A stretch of 64,000 nt of DNA from Cupriavidus basilensis (GTDB lineage Bacteria > Pseudomonadota > Gammaproteobacteria > Burkholderiales > Burkholderiaceae): the NCBI RefSeq assembly GCF_000832305.1, contig NZ_CP010536.1, forward strand, positions 434,001-498,000, read 5' to 3'. The first letter of the stretch is position 1. Each line of letters opens with the position of its first letter. Made by a program: the position numbers and the translations under genes. The notes beneath the pieces were generated by a model, which saw only the letters and a list, made by a program, of their open reading frames with translations, was not told the origin of the DNA and did no database searches. Below are positions 8,919 to 18,265 of the stretch, one piece after another.

Positions 8919-10445
8919 ATGAACCATTGTGCTGTCAGGTCCAGGTCGGGCGCTGCCCGTACCGCTTCGCTTCTTGCCGGCGCCGGCGCTGTTCGCCCGG
9001 CCGCTTTCTCCCGGCGCCTCGTTCCCACCCTTTTGTTGATCGCGATGCCCTGGTTCGGCGCTGCCTATGCGCAGACCGCCGTGGTGGCGCCGCCGTTGCC
9101 GACTGGCCAGGCCACCGCCGCGCAAACCGCCGCGGCCCAGGCCGATACCACCGAGTTCACGCTGTCCAACGGCATGCGGGTCATCGTCAAGGAAGACCAT
9201 CGCGCGCCCACCGTAGCCCACCAGATCTGGTATCGCGTGGGCGGCATGGACGAGGTCAGCGGTACCACTGGCGTGGCGCACATGCTTGAACACATGATGT
9301 TCAAGGGTACACCAAAGGTCGGGCCGGGCGAGTTTTCCAAGCAGATCGCCGCATTGGGCGGGCGCGAGAACGCCATGACCAACCGCGACTTCACGCTCTA
9401 TTACCAGCAGATCAGCAAGCAGTACCTGCCGAAGATGATGGAGCTGGAAGCCGACCGCATGGCCAACCTCATCATCAAGAAGGATGAGTTCGAGCGGGAA
9501 ATGAAGGTCGTGATGGAAGAGCGGCGCCTGCGCACGGACGACTCCGCGCGCGGCACCGTCTACGAGCAGTTGCTGGCTACCGTCTACACCGCCGGCCCCT
9601 ACCGGCATCCCGTGATCGGCTGGCCGGCCGACCTGGTCAACATGCGCGTGGAAGACGTGCAGGCCTGGTACAAGAACTGGTACGTGCCCGACAACGCGCT
9701 GCTGGTGGTAACGGGCGATGTCACGGCGGCCGAGGTCAAGGCGCTGGCGGAGCGCACCTACGGCAAGCTCAAGGCCCGCCCGCTGCCGCTGCGCAAGGAC
9801 CAGCAGGAGCCGGCGCAGAAGGGCATCAAGCGGATCTGGGTCAAGGCCCCGGCCGAGAACCCTTACGTGGTCTTGGCGTACAAGGTGCCGCGCCTGCACG
9901 ATGTCGAGAAGGACGTCGATCCCTACGCCCTGGAGGTCCTCTCTGCCGTGCTCAATGGCTATGACAACGCCCGCCTGACGCGCGACCTGGTGCGCGAGCG
10001 CCGCATCGCCGACGACGTCAACGTGGGCTACGACAGCATCAACCGCGGCGAGTCCCTGATGGTGCTCGACGGTACGCCGGCCACCGGCCATACCACCGAG
10101 GAGATCGAGCGCGCGTTGCGCGACGAGATCGCCCGCATTGCGCGCGAAGGCGTCTCGCCCGCAGAGCTCAAGCGGGTCAAGGCGCAGGTGGTGGCGGCGC
10201 AGATCTACAAGCGCGACTCGGTGTTCGGGCAGGGCATGGAGATCGGCGTGGCCGAGATCGCCGGCATTTCCTGGCGCCAGCTCGATCGCATGCTCGACAA
10301 GATCAAGGCCGTCACGCCGGAACAGGTGCAGGCAGTGGCGGGCAAATACTTCAACGACGATAACCTGACCGTGGCGACCCTGCTGCCGCAGCCGATCGAC
10401 CCGAACAAGGCGAAGGCTCCGGCCGCCGCCGACTCGCTCCGCTGA
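8919..10445 (+). CDS. M16 family zinc metallopeptidase, catalytic subunit
   Basis: Secreted or periplasmic insulinase-family protease, 508 residues. A long N-terminus includes a hydrophobic signal segment ending AAYA (48-51). The inverted zinc motif HMLEH is at 121-125, and the third ligand is one of the glutamates at 200-201 (VVMEERR), about 76 residues later as in the family. The second M16 domain follows. The next gene encodes a paralogue that lacks the zinc motif, so the two probably form a heterodimer like mitochondrial processing peptidase. The ATG at 8919 is the only one giving a signal peptide. Confidence 0.92.
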   Translation: MNHCAVRSRSGAARTASLLAGAGAVRPAAFSRRLVPTLLLIAMPWFGAAYAQTAVVAPPLPTGQATAAQTAAAQADTTEFTLSNGMRVIVKEDHRAPTVAHQIWYRVGGMDEVSGTTGVAHMLEHMMFKGTPKVGPGEFSKQIAALGGRENAMTNRDFTLYYQQISKQYLPKMMELEADRMANLIIKKDEFEREMKVVMEERRLRTDDSARGTVYEQLLATVYTAGPYRHPVIGWPADLVNMRVEDVQAWYKNWYVPDNALLVVTGDVTAAEVKALAERTYGKLKARPLPLRKDQQEPAQKGIKRIWVKAPAENPYVVLAYKVPRLHDVEKDVDPYALEVLSAVLNGYDNARLTRDLVRERRIADDVNVGYDSINRGESLMVLDGTPATGHTTEEIERALRDEIARIAREGVSPAELKRVKAQVVAAQIYKRDSVFGQGMEIGVAEIAGISWRQLDRMLDKIKAVTPEQVQAVAGKYFNDDNLTVATLLPQPIDPNKAKAPAAADSLR

Positions 10446-10469
10446 GCTTTCTAGAGGACAGGACCCAAG

Positions 10470-11831
10470 ATGCCTCTCTTTGCCCCCACGATCCCGTCGC
10501 CACGCCTGCTGCGCCGCCTGGCAGGCGCGGCTTGCGGTGCGCTTGCCCTGATCGCCTCGCAGGCCGCGCTGGCTGCGATCCCGATCGAGCAGTGGACCAC
10601 CTCCACCGGCGCCCGCGTGTATTTCGTGCGCAGCCCGTCCATTCCCATGCTCGACGTCAATATGGATTTCGACGCCGGCAGCCGCTACGACCCGGCCGGC
10701 AAGGCCGGCCTTGCCACGCTCGCCTCGGCCCTGCTCGACAAGGGCGCGGCCGCGCAGGATGGCCAGCCGGCCCGCAATGAAGCGCAGGTGGCTGATGCCT
10801 TCGCCGACACTGGCGCCGACTTCGGCGGCGCCGCCAGCAGCGATCGCGGCGGCATCGGCCTGCGCACGCTGACCTCCGAGCCGGAACTCAGCCAGTCGCT
10901 CGCGCTGGCCGGGCAACTGATCAAGGCGCCGTCCTACCCGGATGCCGTGGTGGCACGCGAGAAGCAACGCCTGATCACCGCCATCCGCGAGGCTGACACC
11001 AAGCCCGGCGTGATCGCCGACAAGATGGTGTCGCGTGCGATCTATCCGTCGCACCCGTACGGCGTGTCGCCGACCGAGGCCAGCGTCGAATCGATCACGC
11101 GAGCCGACATCGAGCGCTTCTGGCGGGACAATTTCACGGCGTCGCGCGCCGTCTTGACGCTGATCGGCGCCATCGACCGCAAGCAGGCCGAGACCATTGC
11201 CGAGCAGTTGACGCGCGGCCTGCCGGCTGGCGCCACGCCGCCTGCGATGCCCCCCGTGCAACTCAAGATCCCGGCTAGCGAGCAGCGCGTGCCGCATCCG
11301 GCGCAGCAGGCTACGGTAGCCATCAGTCAGCCCGCCATCGCGCGGGGTGATCCCGACTACTTTGCCCTGCTGGTAGGCAACTACGTGCTCGGCGGCGGCG
11401 GCTTCAGCTCGCGCCTGACCGACGAGGTGCGGGAAAAGCGCGGCCTCACCTACGGCGTCGACAGCTACTTCGCACCCGCCAAGCAGGCAGGACCCTTCGG
11501 CATCGGCTTGCAGACCAAGAAGGCACAGACCAACGAAGCGCTGGCGCTGGTGCGCAAGGTGCTGGCGCAGTACGTGGCGCAAGGCCCCACCGACACTGAA
11601 CTGAAGGCCGCGAAGGACAATCTGGTCAACGGCTTCCCGCTGCGCATCGACAGCAATCGCAAGCTGCTGACCAATGTGGCCAATATCGGCTGGTATGGGC
11701 TGCCGCTGGACTACCTTGACACCTGGACCGCCCAGATCGGCAAGGTCACCCGTACCCAGGTCCGCGAAGCCTTCCAGCGCCACGTGTTCCCGGACGCCAT
11801 GGCGACCGTCATCGTGGGTGGACCGGAGTAA
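10470..11831 (+). CDS. M16 family peptidase, non-catalytic (R/Y) subunit
   Basis: A 453-residue M16 homologue with a cleavable-looking signal peptide (cut near ALAA, 33-36). At the place of HxxEH it reads TLASA (83-87), so no zinc can be held. The C-terminal Arg/Tyr pair used to bind substrate in M16B heterodimers is present: R315 in GGFSSR and Y328 in GLTYGV. It lies 24 bases after the catalytic paralogue in the same direction. The expected function is a substrate-binding partner in a periplasmic processing protease. Confidence 0.92.
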   Translation: MPLFAPTIPSPRLLRRLAGAACGALALIASQAALAAIPIEQWTTSTGARVYFVRSPSIPMLDVNMDFDAGSRYDPAGKAGLATLASALLDKGAAAQDGQPARNEAQVADAFADTGADFGGAASSDRGGIGLRTLTSEPELSQSLALAGQLIKAPSYPDAVVAREKQRLITAIREADTKPGVIADKMVSRAIYPSHPYGVSPTEASVESITRADIERFWRDNFTASRAVLTLIGAIDRKQAETIAEQLTRGLPAGATPPAMPPVQLKIPASEQRVPHPAQQATVAISQPAIARGDPDYFALLVGNYVLGGGGFSSRLTDEVREKRGLTYGVDSYFAPAKQAGPFGIGLQTKKAQTNEALALVRKVLAQYVAQGPTDTELKAAKDNLVNGFPLRIDSNRKLLTNVANIGWYGLPLDYLDTWTAQIGKVTRTQVREAFQRHVFPDAMATVIVGGPE

Positions 11832-11908
11832 CGCTGTGACAGGTGCGGGCGCCGGGAGGCGTTTCCGGCGCTTGCGCTTTTCCGCGCCGCAGGCTCTACA
11901 ATCACGGC

Positions 11909-12538
11909 ATGAATTCGCGTACCCGATCTCCCTCGCCCGCTGCCAGCGGGCGACCCCCATCCCCCTCGCCGCGGCAGTCTCCTGCCCAGGTCCGCATCAT
12001 TGGCGGCAAGTGGAAGCGCACGCCGCTGCCCGTTCTCGATGCCGAAGGCCTGCGTCCCACCCCTGACCGCGTGCGTGAGACCCTGTTCAACTGGCTTGGG
12101 CAGGACATGTCCGGGCTGGCTTGCCTCGACCTGTTCGCCGGCTCTGGCGCACTGGGTTTCGAGGCTGCCTCCCGGGGCGCCCGGCAGGTCACCATGGTCG
12201 AAGCCAATCCGCGCGTGGCCAAGCAGCTGCGCGACAACCAGTACCGGCTCGACGCGCAGCAGATCCGGGTGGTGCAAGGTGATGCATTCGCGACCGCGGC
12301 GCAGATGCCGTCGGCCAGCTTCGACGTGGTGTTCCTCGATCCGCCCTTTGCCGAAGACTGGCTTGGCCCCGCGCTCGAGCATGCGGCGCGCCTGTCACGT
12401 CCAGGCGGTGCCGTGTATGTGGAAACGGATCGCGCCCTGATCGGCCCCGACGCGCCTGTGCCGGCGGCGCTGGAGATCGTGCGGCATGCGCGGGCTGGCG
12501 CGGTGCACTTCCATTTGCTGCAGCACAGGAACCTTTGA
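11909..12538 (+). CDS. rsmD: 16S rRNA (guanine(966)-N(2))-methyltransferase RsmD
   Basis: SAM-dependent methyltransferase of 209 residues that modifies 16S rRNA during 30S assembly. Features are the RIIGGKWKRTPL start of the domain, PTPDRVRETLFNWL, the SAM loop DLFAGSGALGFEA and the catalytic DPPF (in FLDPPF). About 28 N-terminal residues are Ser/Pro/Arg-rich and unusual but common in this group. It is followed after 217 bases by coaD, the usual partner of rsmD. Confidence 0.93.
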   Translation: MNSRTRSPSPAASGRPPSPSPRQSPAQVRIIGGKWKRTPLPVLDAEGLRPTPDRVRETLFNWLGQDMSGLACLDLFAGSGALGFEAASRGARQVTMVEANPRVAKQLRDNQYRLDAQQIRVVQGDAFATAAQMPSASFDVVFLDPPFAEDWLGPALEHAARLSRPGGAVYVETDRALIGPDAPVPAALEIVRHARAGAVHFHLLQHRNL

Positions 12539-12746
12539 AGGGCAGGTGGACGCGAGCATTGTGACGGGCTACCTGCACACAAGATGCGGCGGCGCGGCAA
12601 AACCGTGATGTGGCGGCTTGCAAGTGCCGCGTTTAGAGTTACACTACGCCGCTGTCGCCAACGCTCGTCACGCAGCCTTGGCTCCAGCCCTCACCATAGT
12701 GGGCGGGGTCGATCGGTCCATCCAGGACCGGCGGCGGGCAGAATAA

Positions 12747-13244
<498 letters not shown>

Positions 13245-13313
13245 AATACAGTCTTGCAACATGCCGGCCGCGGCCAGTCGGGCGCGGGGCATGCTGGGTT
13301 CAAAGGAAACACC

Positions 13314-13574
13314 ATGGCACTATTGATCACCGACGACTGCATCAATTGCGACGTTTGTGAGCCGGAGTGCCCAAACGAAGCCATTTCGATGGGGCCCGAG
13401 ATCTATGAGATCGACCCCAACAAATGTACCGAATGCGTCGGGCACTTTGACGAGCCGCAATGCCAGCAGGTTTGTCCTGTGGCCTGCATCCCGCACGACC
13501 CCAACCGCATTGAGACGCGCGAGATCCTGATGGATCGCTACCGTCTCCTTACGGCGGCCAAACGGGTAGCCTGA
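13314..13574 (+). CDS. YfhL-type 2[4Fe-4S] ferredoxin
   Basis: Small ferredoxin, 86 residues, with two cluster motifs: CINCDVCEPECP and CTECVGHFDEPQCQQVCP. The eight-residue spacer inside the second motif and the C-terminal extension are the mark of the Allochromatium-type (Alvin) family. AAGGAAAC precedes the ATG at 13314; an upstream in-frame ATG at 13254 adds 20 atypical residues. It follows coaD by 69 bases, a conserved pairing in betaproteobacteria, and is closed by a strong terminator. Confidence 0.94.
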   Translation: MALLITDDCINCDVCEPECPNEAISMGPEIYEIDPNKCTECVGHFDEPQCQQVCPVACIPHDPNRIETREILMDRYRLLTAAKRVA

Positions 13575-13612
13575 GCTACCACTACGGCTTGCGGCACGAA
13601 GTTCGCAGCACG

Positions 13613-13648
13613 AAAAGCCCCATGACCTTCGCGGTGATGGGGCTTTTT
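13613..13648. terminator. Intrinsic terminator between ferredoxin gene and pth
   Basis: AAAAGCCCCAT / ATGGGGCTTTT inverted repeat with flanking A and T runs. It can work in both directions, which suits the convergent ferredoxin and pth genes. Confidence 0.9.
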
Positions 13649-13673
13649 GTTTAGGCGCGCGCGTTCAGCGGTT

Positions 13674-14267
13674 TCAGCGGTTCGTATGCAGTTCCAGCAT
13701 GGCGCGCTCGGACTCGCCTTTGGCCAGCAACCCAAGCGGCGCGATGCTGCGATCTATGGCTTCGTCGATGGCCTGCTGCTCCTCGCGGCGCGGTGGCTTC
13801 AGCACAAAATTGATCACATCCTCGCGCTCGCCGCCGCCACCGGCCGAATTGCGCGGATGGCCGACACCAATGCGCAGGCGCCAATAGTCCTGGGTGGTCA
13901 GGTGTGCGGAAATATCCTTGAGGCCATTGTGGCCGCCCGCGCCGCCGCCACGCTTGAGCTTGACGGTGCCCGAGGGCAGGTCCATCTCGTCATGGGCCAC
14001 CGCGATTTCGTCCGGCAGGATCTTGTAGAAGCGCGCGAGCGATACCACCGACAGCCCGGAGCGGTTCATGAAGGTGGACGGCTTGAGCAGCCAGATCTCC
14101 TGGTCCCACAACCGGGCGCGCGCTGCCAGCCCGTGAAAGCGGCCTTCCACGCGCAGGGTGACGCCGCCCATGCGGGCCAGTTGGTCGACCAGCCAGAAGC
14201 CGGCATTGTGGCGCGTGGCTTCGTATTCCGCCCCGGGGTTTCCGAGGCCGACGATGAGTTTGATCAT
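13674..14267 (-). CDS. pth: Peptidyl-tRNA hydrolase
   Basis: Recycles peptidyl-tRNA released from stalled ribosomes; 197 residues. The active-site set is present: N10 in GLGNPG, catalytic H20 in ATRHNAGF, the NRSG loop and the HDEMDLPSG stretch with the essential Asp. It lies downstream of rplY on the same strand but separated by about 470 bases that contain a terminator and a structured repeat, so co-transcription is doubtful. Confidence 0.96.
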   Translation of the reverse strand: MIKLIVGLGNPGAEYEATRHNAGFWLVDQLARMGGVTLRVEGRFHGLAARARLWDQEIWLLKPSTFMNRSGLSVVSLARFYKILPDEIAVAHDEMDLPSGTVKLKRGGGAGGHNGLKDISAHLTTQDYWRLRIGVGHPRNSAGGGGEREDVINFVLKPPRREEQQAIDEAIDRSIAPLGLLAKGESERAMLELHTNR

Positions 14268-14392
14268 GCGTTGTACTTCTTGGTTGATGGGGCTCGACGC
14301 ACGAGGCGTGGGGCGGCTGGCAACTGCTTGGCTGCAACTACAACTGCAAAGTCAAAATCAACTGCAGTTTCACCACCCCTGCGGGGCGGCGA

Positions 14393-14566
14393 CCTACTTT
14401 TTTGTCTTGCCAAAAAAGTAGGCAAAAAAGGCGCGCCGGATGGGGCGACACCCCCTCGGGATTTCACCAAAAGAGCGGCCGGGACCCAAACTCGCATCGC
14501 CTTAAGGCGATACTCAGACATGGGTCCCTCTTTTCCGCTCTCTTCGCGAAATCCCGAGGCGCCCCA
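14393..14566. repeat. Composite intergenic inverted-repeat element
   Basis: Two nested parts. First, a perfect 12-bp inverted repeat CCTACTTTTTTG/CAAAAAAGTAGG (14393-14404 and 14411-14422) with loop TCTTGC. Second, a 126-bp interrupted palindrome with matching arm pairs: TGGGGCG/CGCCCCA, CCTCGGGATTTC/GAAATCCCGAGG, AGAGCGG/CCGCTCT, GGGACCCA/TGGGTCCC and apex ATCGCC-TTAA-GGCGAT. The arms are in correct mirrored order, so transcripts from either strand fold into one long hairpin. It looks like a dispersed repeat (REP/MITE-like); copy number cannot be judged from one window. Confidence 0.65.
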
Positions 14567-14653
14567 TACGGCCTTGGCACACCTCCACGGCTCGCTTCGC
14601 ATCGCGAATGGGTGTGCTGCCAGAAGCCAAGCATACGCGAACCTCGGGACGAA

Positions 14654-14684
14654 AAAAAACCGCCGGACGCGCCGGCGGTTTTTT
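14654..14684. terminator. Intrinsic terminator downstream of rplY
   Basis: ACCGCCGG-ACGCG-CCGGCGGT stem with an eight-base A run on the left and a six-base T run on the right. In the rplY (minus) direction the A run becomes a U run directly after the stem. Confidence 0.9.
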
Positions 14685-14739
14685 CTTGCGGCTGCGAGAG
14701 CCGTCCCGTTGCACGGCCCGAAGGCCGCGTTCAGGGTAC

Positions 14740-15342
14740 TCAGGCAGCAGGCGTTTCGCCTTCGGCAGCTTCCGACACGCCGCCGGCCGGCAGCGAGATG
14801 CTGGCGATAGCGGGGTTTTCGTCACCGTGGGTGATGGCGCTCACGCCCTTCGGCAGCTTCACGTCGGACAGGTGCAGGGTCTGGCCCAGTTCCGCATTGC
14901 TCAGGTCCACTTCGATGAACTCAGGCAGGTCGGCCGGCAGGCACGACACTTCCAGTTCGTTCAGGATGTGGTTGACGATGCCATGGCCCAGCTTCACGCC
15001 CGGGGCGTTTTCCTGGTTCATGAAGTGCAGCGGCACCTTGACGTGGATCTTGTCGGTGGCCGACACGCGTTGGAAGTCAACGTGCAGGACCAGCGGCTTG
15101 AACGGGTGCATCTGGAAAGCGCGCAGCAGGGCCTTTTCAGCCTTGCCTTCCACTTCGATGTCGAGAATCGACGAGTGGAATGCTTCTTTCTTCAGCGCGT
15201 GGAACAGTGCGTTGTGATCGAGTTCGATCATCTTGGGCTCGGCTGCGCCGCCATAGATGATGCCGGGGGTCTTGCCGGCGTTGCGCAGGCGGCGGCTCGC
15301 ACCCGTTCCCTGTACGCTACGCTCGAAGGCTACTACTTTCAT
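14740..15342 (-). CDS. rplY: 50S ribosomal protein L25/general stress protein Ctc
   Basis: Binds 5S rRNA in the large subunit; 200 residues, the long CTC form with an N-terminal L25 domain (about 1-95; [18 protein letters not shown]) and a C-terminal beta domain. The acidic, Ala-rich tail is usual. It lies 121 bases downstream of prs on the same strand, a conserved prs-rplY-pth order. Confidence 0.95.
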   Translation of the reverse strand: MKVVAFERSVQGTGASRRLRNAGKTPGIIYGGAAEPKMIELDHNALFHALKKEAFHSSILDIEVEGKAEKALLRAFQMHPFKPLVLHVDFQRVSATDKIHVKVPLHFMNQENAPGVKLGHGIVNHILNELEVSCLPADLPEFIEVDLSNAELGQTLHLSDVKLPKGVSAITHGDENPAIASISLPAGGVSEAAEGETPAA

Positions 15343-15463
15343 GATGACTCCAAATGTAAGAGGGCTGTCCGCGACCAGACAGCCCGATGAACCTCGTCAC
15401 GTGCCGTAACCGGGGTCTTACCCCCGAAAAACAGCCGCAAACGCGGTAAAGCCTTGAATTCTA

Positions 15464-16417
15464 TCAGGAATCGGCAAACAGCGACATGATCGAGTCGCCC
15501 TTGACGATCCGGGTAAAGGTCTCTGCCAGCAGCGATGCGGTCGATAGCTGGCGAATCTTGCCGGACTGGATGGCATCGTCGCGCAGCGGAATCGTGTCGC
15601 ACACCACCACTTCATCCAGTTCCGAGTCGGCGATGCGGGCAGCCGCGCCGCCCGACAGGACCGGGTGGGTACAGTAAGCGAATACCTTCAGCGCGCCGCG
15701 TTCCTTGAGCACCTGGGCCGCCTTGCACAGGGTGCCGCCGGTGTCGATCATGTCATCCATGATCACGCAGTTGCGGCCGTCGACTTCACCGATGATGTTC
15801 ATCACCTCGGCCACGTTGGCCTTGGGGCGACGCTTGTCGATGATGGCCAGGTCGCAGTTCAACTGCTTGGCCAGCGCACGGGCGCGCACCACGCCGCCGA
15901 CGTCGGGCGAGACCACCAGCAGATTGCCGTAGTTCTTCTCGCGCAGGTCGCCCAGCAGAACCGGGGAGGCGTAGATGTTATCAACCGGGATATCGAAGAA
16001 GCCCTGGATCTGGTCGGCGTGGAGGTCCATGGTCAGGACCCGCTCGACGCCGGCGACTTCCAGCATGTTGGCTACCACCTTGGCCGAGATCGCGACGCGC
16101 GCCGAACGCGGGCGGCGGTCCTGGCGGGCATAGCCGAAGTAGGGCATGGCGGCAGTGATGCTGCGTGCCGAAGCGCGCTTGAGCGCATCGACCATCACCA
16201 TCAGTTCCATCAGGTTGTCGTTGGTCGGCGCGCAGGTGGACTGCAGCACGATGACGTGCTTGCCGCGAACATTTTCCTGGATTTCAACTTGGACTTCGCC
16301 GTCGGAGAACCGACCGACCTGGGCTTTCCCGAGCGGGATGCCGAGGTGCTGAACGACAGCCTCCGCGAGTTTGGGGTTGGCGTTGCCGGTAAAAACCATC
16401 AAGCCTTCGCTGCTCAT
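15464..16417 (-). CDS. prs: Ribose-phosphate pyrophosphokinase
   Basis: Makes PRPP from ribose-5-phosphate and ATP; 317 residues, the standard length from the ATG at 16417. Landmarks are [13 protein letters not shown] at the start, [10 protein letters not shown], the [14 protein letters not shown] flap, and the PRPP loop [12 protein letters not shown]. The open frame continues upstream across the tRNA gene, so the upstream ATGs are false. It lies 98 bases after a tRNA-Gln gene. Confidence 0.97.
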   Translation of the reverse strand: MSSEGLMVFTGNANPKLAEAVVQHLGIPLGKAQVGRFSDGEVQVEIQENVRGKHVIVLQSTCAPTNDNLMELMVMVDALKRASARSITAAMPYFGYARQDRRPRSARVAISAKVVANMLEVAGVERVLTMDLHADQIQGFFDIPVDNIYASPVLLGDLREKNYGNLLVVSPDVGGVVRARALAKQLNCDLAIIDKRRPKANVAEVMNIIGEVDGRNCVIMDDMIDTGGTLCKAAQVLKERGALKVFAYCTHPVLSGGAAARIADSELDEVVVCDTIPLRDDAIQSGKIRQLSTASLLAETFTRIVKGDSIMSLFADS

Positions 16418-16514
16418 TCGGTGCACCTGTCTTGCTACTGGAGGGGGGAACGATTGCTGCCGGCTAGTGCCGGCAGCTTTTCGTGCAGGTCCGTAAGGAC
16501 ACTGTAGGATGTAA

Positions 16515-16591
16515 TGGCAGGGGAAGAAGGATTCGAACCTTCGAATGCCGGAATCAAAATCCGGTGCCTTGACCAACTTGGCGACTCCCCT
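16515..16591 (-). tRNA. tRNA-Gln (anticodon TTG)
   Basis: Minus-strand cloverleaf. Acceptor AGGGGAG pairs with TTCCCCT (one G-U), discriminator G, and CCA is encoded. The anticodon arm is CCGGA-TTTTGAT-TCCGG with anticodon TTG (Gln). The T arm contains GGTTCGAATCC. Length is 77 with CCA. It sits between ispE and prs, its usual place in Burkholderiales. Confidence 0.96.
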
Positions 16592-16650
16592 ACACAACCG
16601 GGTACGTCCATCGTCACATTCAACTGCCTGCGACGCCGAACGAAAAACTT

Positions 16651-17529
16651 TTATGCGAGCGTTGCGAGTGGGTGTTGCGATAAACTCTTCGCACACCTGC
16701 CATCCCATTCGGGAGGCAACCGGTCTAGTACCTGCTGCGCAGTTTGCTCGTCGTTGAATCGTGCAAACACGCAGGCTCCGGAACCGGTCATCCTTGCATG
16801 TGGACTGTACTGTCTCAACCATTCAAGGGCTCGGGCAACTTCGCCGAACTTCACTGTTGCTATCGCTTCCAGGTCGTTGCGACCGAAACCGAACTTGTTT
16901 GTGCATCCAGTGAAGTCCGCTATTATGGTGATCGCCGTATCCCTTGTCAAGCGCTTGTCCGAAAAAATTGCTGCGGTCGGAACATGCTGCCGCGGATGGA
17001 TGATCACGAACCAGCTTTCAGGCAATTCGACCGTCGTCAGTTCCTCGCCGATCCCTTGCGCGAACGCGTTTTCTCCATGCACGAAGAACGGCACGTCGGC
17101 ACCTAATGAAAGGCCGATGCGCTTGAGTTCTTCGCGTCCCAGGCCCAGCCCCCACAGATGATTCAGAGCCAGCAGCGTGGTCGCCGCGTCCGATGAGCCG
17201 CCGCCGATGCCGCCGCCCATCGGCAGCCGCTTGGCAATGGCGATGTCCGCGCCAAAGCGGGTGCCGCCAGCTTGCTGCAAGGCCTGCGCGGCGCGCACGA
17301 TCAGGTCGCTCTGCGCCGGTACGCCCGGCACGTCGCTGATGCGCTCGATGCGGCCATCGTCGCGGCGGAAAAAATCGAGCGTATCGCACCAGTCCACCAA
17401 TTGGAAAACCGTCTGCAGCGTGTGGTAGCCGTCCGCGCGGCGTCCGGTCACATGCAGGAAGAGATTCAGCTTGGCGGGCGCCGCGCAGTCGCGCAGCTCA
17501 GGCGCAGGCAAGGGGCGGGCCGTGCTCAT
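16651..17529 (-). CDS. ispE: 4-diphosphocytidyl-2-C-methyl-D-erythritol kinase
   Basis: ATP-dependent kinase of the MEP isoprenoid pathway, 292 residues. GHMP-kinase signatures are [20 protein letters not shown] near the N-terminus, the ATP loop [14 protein letters not shown], and GSGACVFA near the C-terminus. Its ATG overlaps the lolB stop (ATGA, four bases), so translation is coupled to lolB. Confidence 0.96.
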   Translation of the reverse strand: MSTARPLPAPELRDCAAPAKLNLFLHVTGRRADGYHTLQTVFQLVDWCDTLDFFRRDDGRIERISDVPGVPAQSDLIVRAAQALQQAGGTRFGADIAIAKRLPMGGGIGGGSSDAATTLLALNHLWGLGLGREELKRIGLSLGADVPFFVHGENAFAQGIGEELTTVELPESWFVIIHPRQHVPTAAIFSDKRLTRDTAITIIADFTGCTNKFGFGRNDLEAIATVKFGEVARALEWLRQYSPHARMTGSGACVFARFNDEQTAQQVLDRLPPEWDGRCAKSLSQHPLATLA

Positions 17530-18146
17530 TGTGCTTGCTCCGGATTGATGACCAGGCGTACCGAGAGCGGGTTGGCCGCGCCGTCGCGCGCGAGGTCGAT
17601 GCGGCGCGGGCTCGCCACGGCCGGCGTGGATGGTGTTGTCGGCGCGGTTTCCTGCCATGCCACGTAGCGCACGGTCCAGCCGTTCTGCGCCAGGGTAGCC
17701 AGCCGTCCGCTGTCGTCACGCGTGGTGCGCGCCGGGCTGTCTGGCGCGGGGCGGGCGTGCAGCCAGTCGCGCAGCCCTGCCACCGGCAGCGAAAATCCAA
17801 GCGCTTCCTCCAGCAAGGTATCGACTTCGGGCGCGTTGCGCGGCGGCTGGTTGGGCAGGTCGAGCGTGGCGCCCGAAGGCGTGGAGGTGACCACCGCCAG
17901 GGTCTGGCCCAGCGGCGAGATCAGGTCCAGGCGCACATTGCGGCCTTGCTCATGCCACTGGAAGCTGCCCTGCACGCCCTCATCGCGGCCGTAGCGCACG
18001 TAGCTGGCGGCGAAGCGGCCGCTGAGGTCGCGAGCCTGGGCGGTCTCGCCGGCGTCGAACTGCCGCGTGGGCGTGATGCTGGCGCAGGCAGCCAGCCATA
18101 AGGGGGCGCTCAGGCAGAGCAGGGCAAGGCGTCGGGATGTGGGCAT
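17526..18146 (-). CDS. lolB: Outer membrane lipoprotein receptor LolB
   Basis: Accepts lipoproteins from LolA and inserts them in the outer membrane; itself a lipoprotein of 206 residues. The signal peptide ends in a lipobox LAAC with Cys21; no Asp follows, consistent with outer-membrane retention. The LolB beta-barrel domain follows ([21 protein letters not shown]). The C-terminal region has a Pro/Thr-rich insertion. It lies in tandem with a TPR gene upstream and overlaps ispE by four bases. Confidence 0.92.
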   Translation of the reverse strand: MPTSRRLALLCLSAPLWLAACASITPTRQFDAGETAQARDLSGRFAASYVRYGRDEGVQGSFQWHEQGRNVRLDLISPLGQTLAVVTSTPSGATLDLPNQPPRNAPEVDTLLEEALGFSLPVAGLRDWLHARPAPDSPARTTRDDSGRLATLAQNGWTVRYVAWQETAPTTPSTPAVASPRRIDLARDGAANPLSVRLVINPEQAQ

Positions 18147-18265
18147 GGCGTTTGGCGTGCGCGCCGGCGCCGCCGGGCGCCGGGCTGCCGGCCCGGCGCG
18201 AGGGCCGGGCGGCGGATGATTGCGGGTGATCGGCGTGCCGCGTGACGGCTGCTGACGGCGGGATG

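Larger units (their letters stand above)
14268..14739. other. pth-rplY intergenic region
   Basis: No supported gene. It contains a structured repeat element (14393-14566) and the rplY terminator (14654-14684). Several short frames cross it, but their products follow the inverted repeats and contain Lys/Lys-rich strings derived from the A/T runs; they look like read-outs of the repeat, not proteins. Confidence 0.6.

Noticed and set aside
8859..11960. Very long minus-strand frame continuing ftsY to more than 1,400 codons
   Set aside because: It is antisense to two M16 protease genes with clear motifs; the N-terminal part is His/Gln/Arg-rich shadow sequence typical of high-GC DNA.
14341..14640. 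Short Lys-rich frames between pth and rplY
   Set aside because: They are translations of the inverted repeats and A/T runs, with no ribosome-binding site or domain.
16515..16591. tRNA-Gln gene as an integration site of a mobile island
   Set aside because: Flanking genes are the conserved core order and no integrase or duplicated tRNA end was seen.
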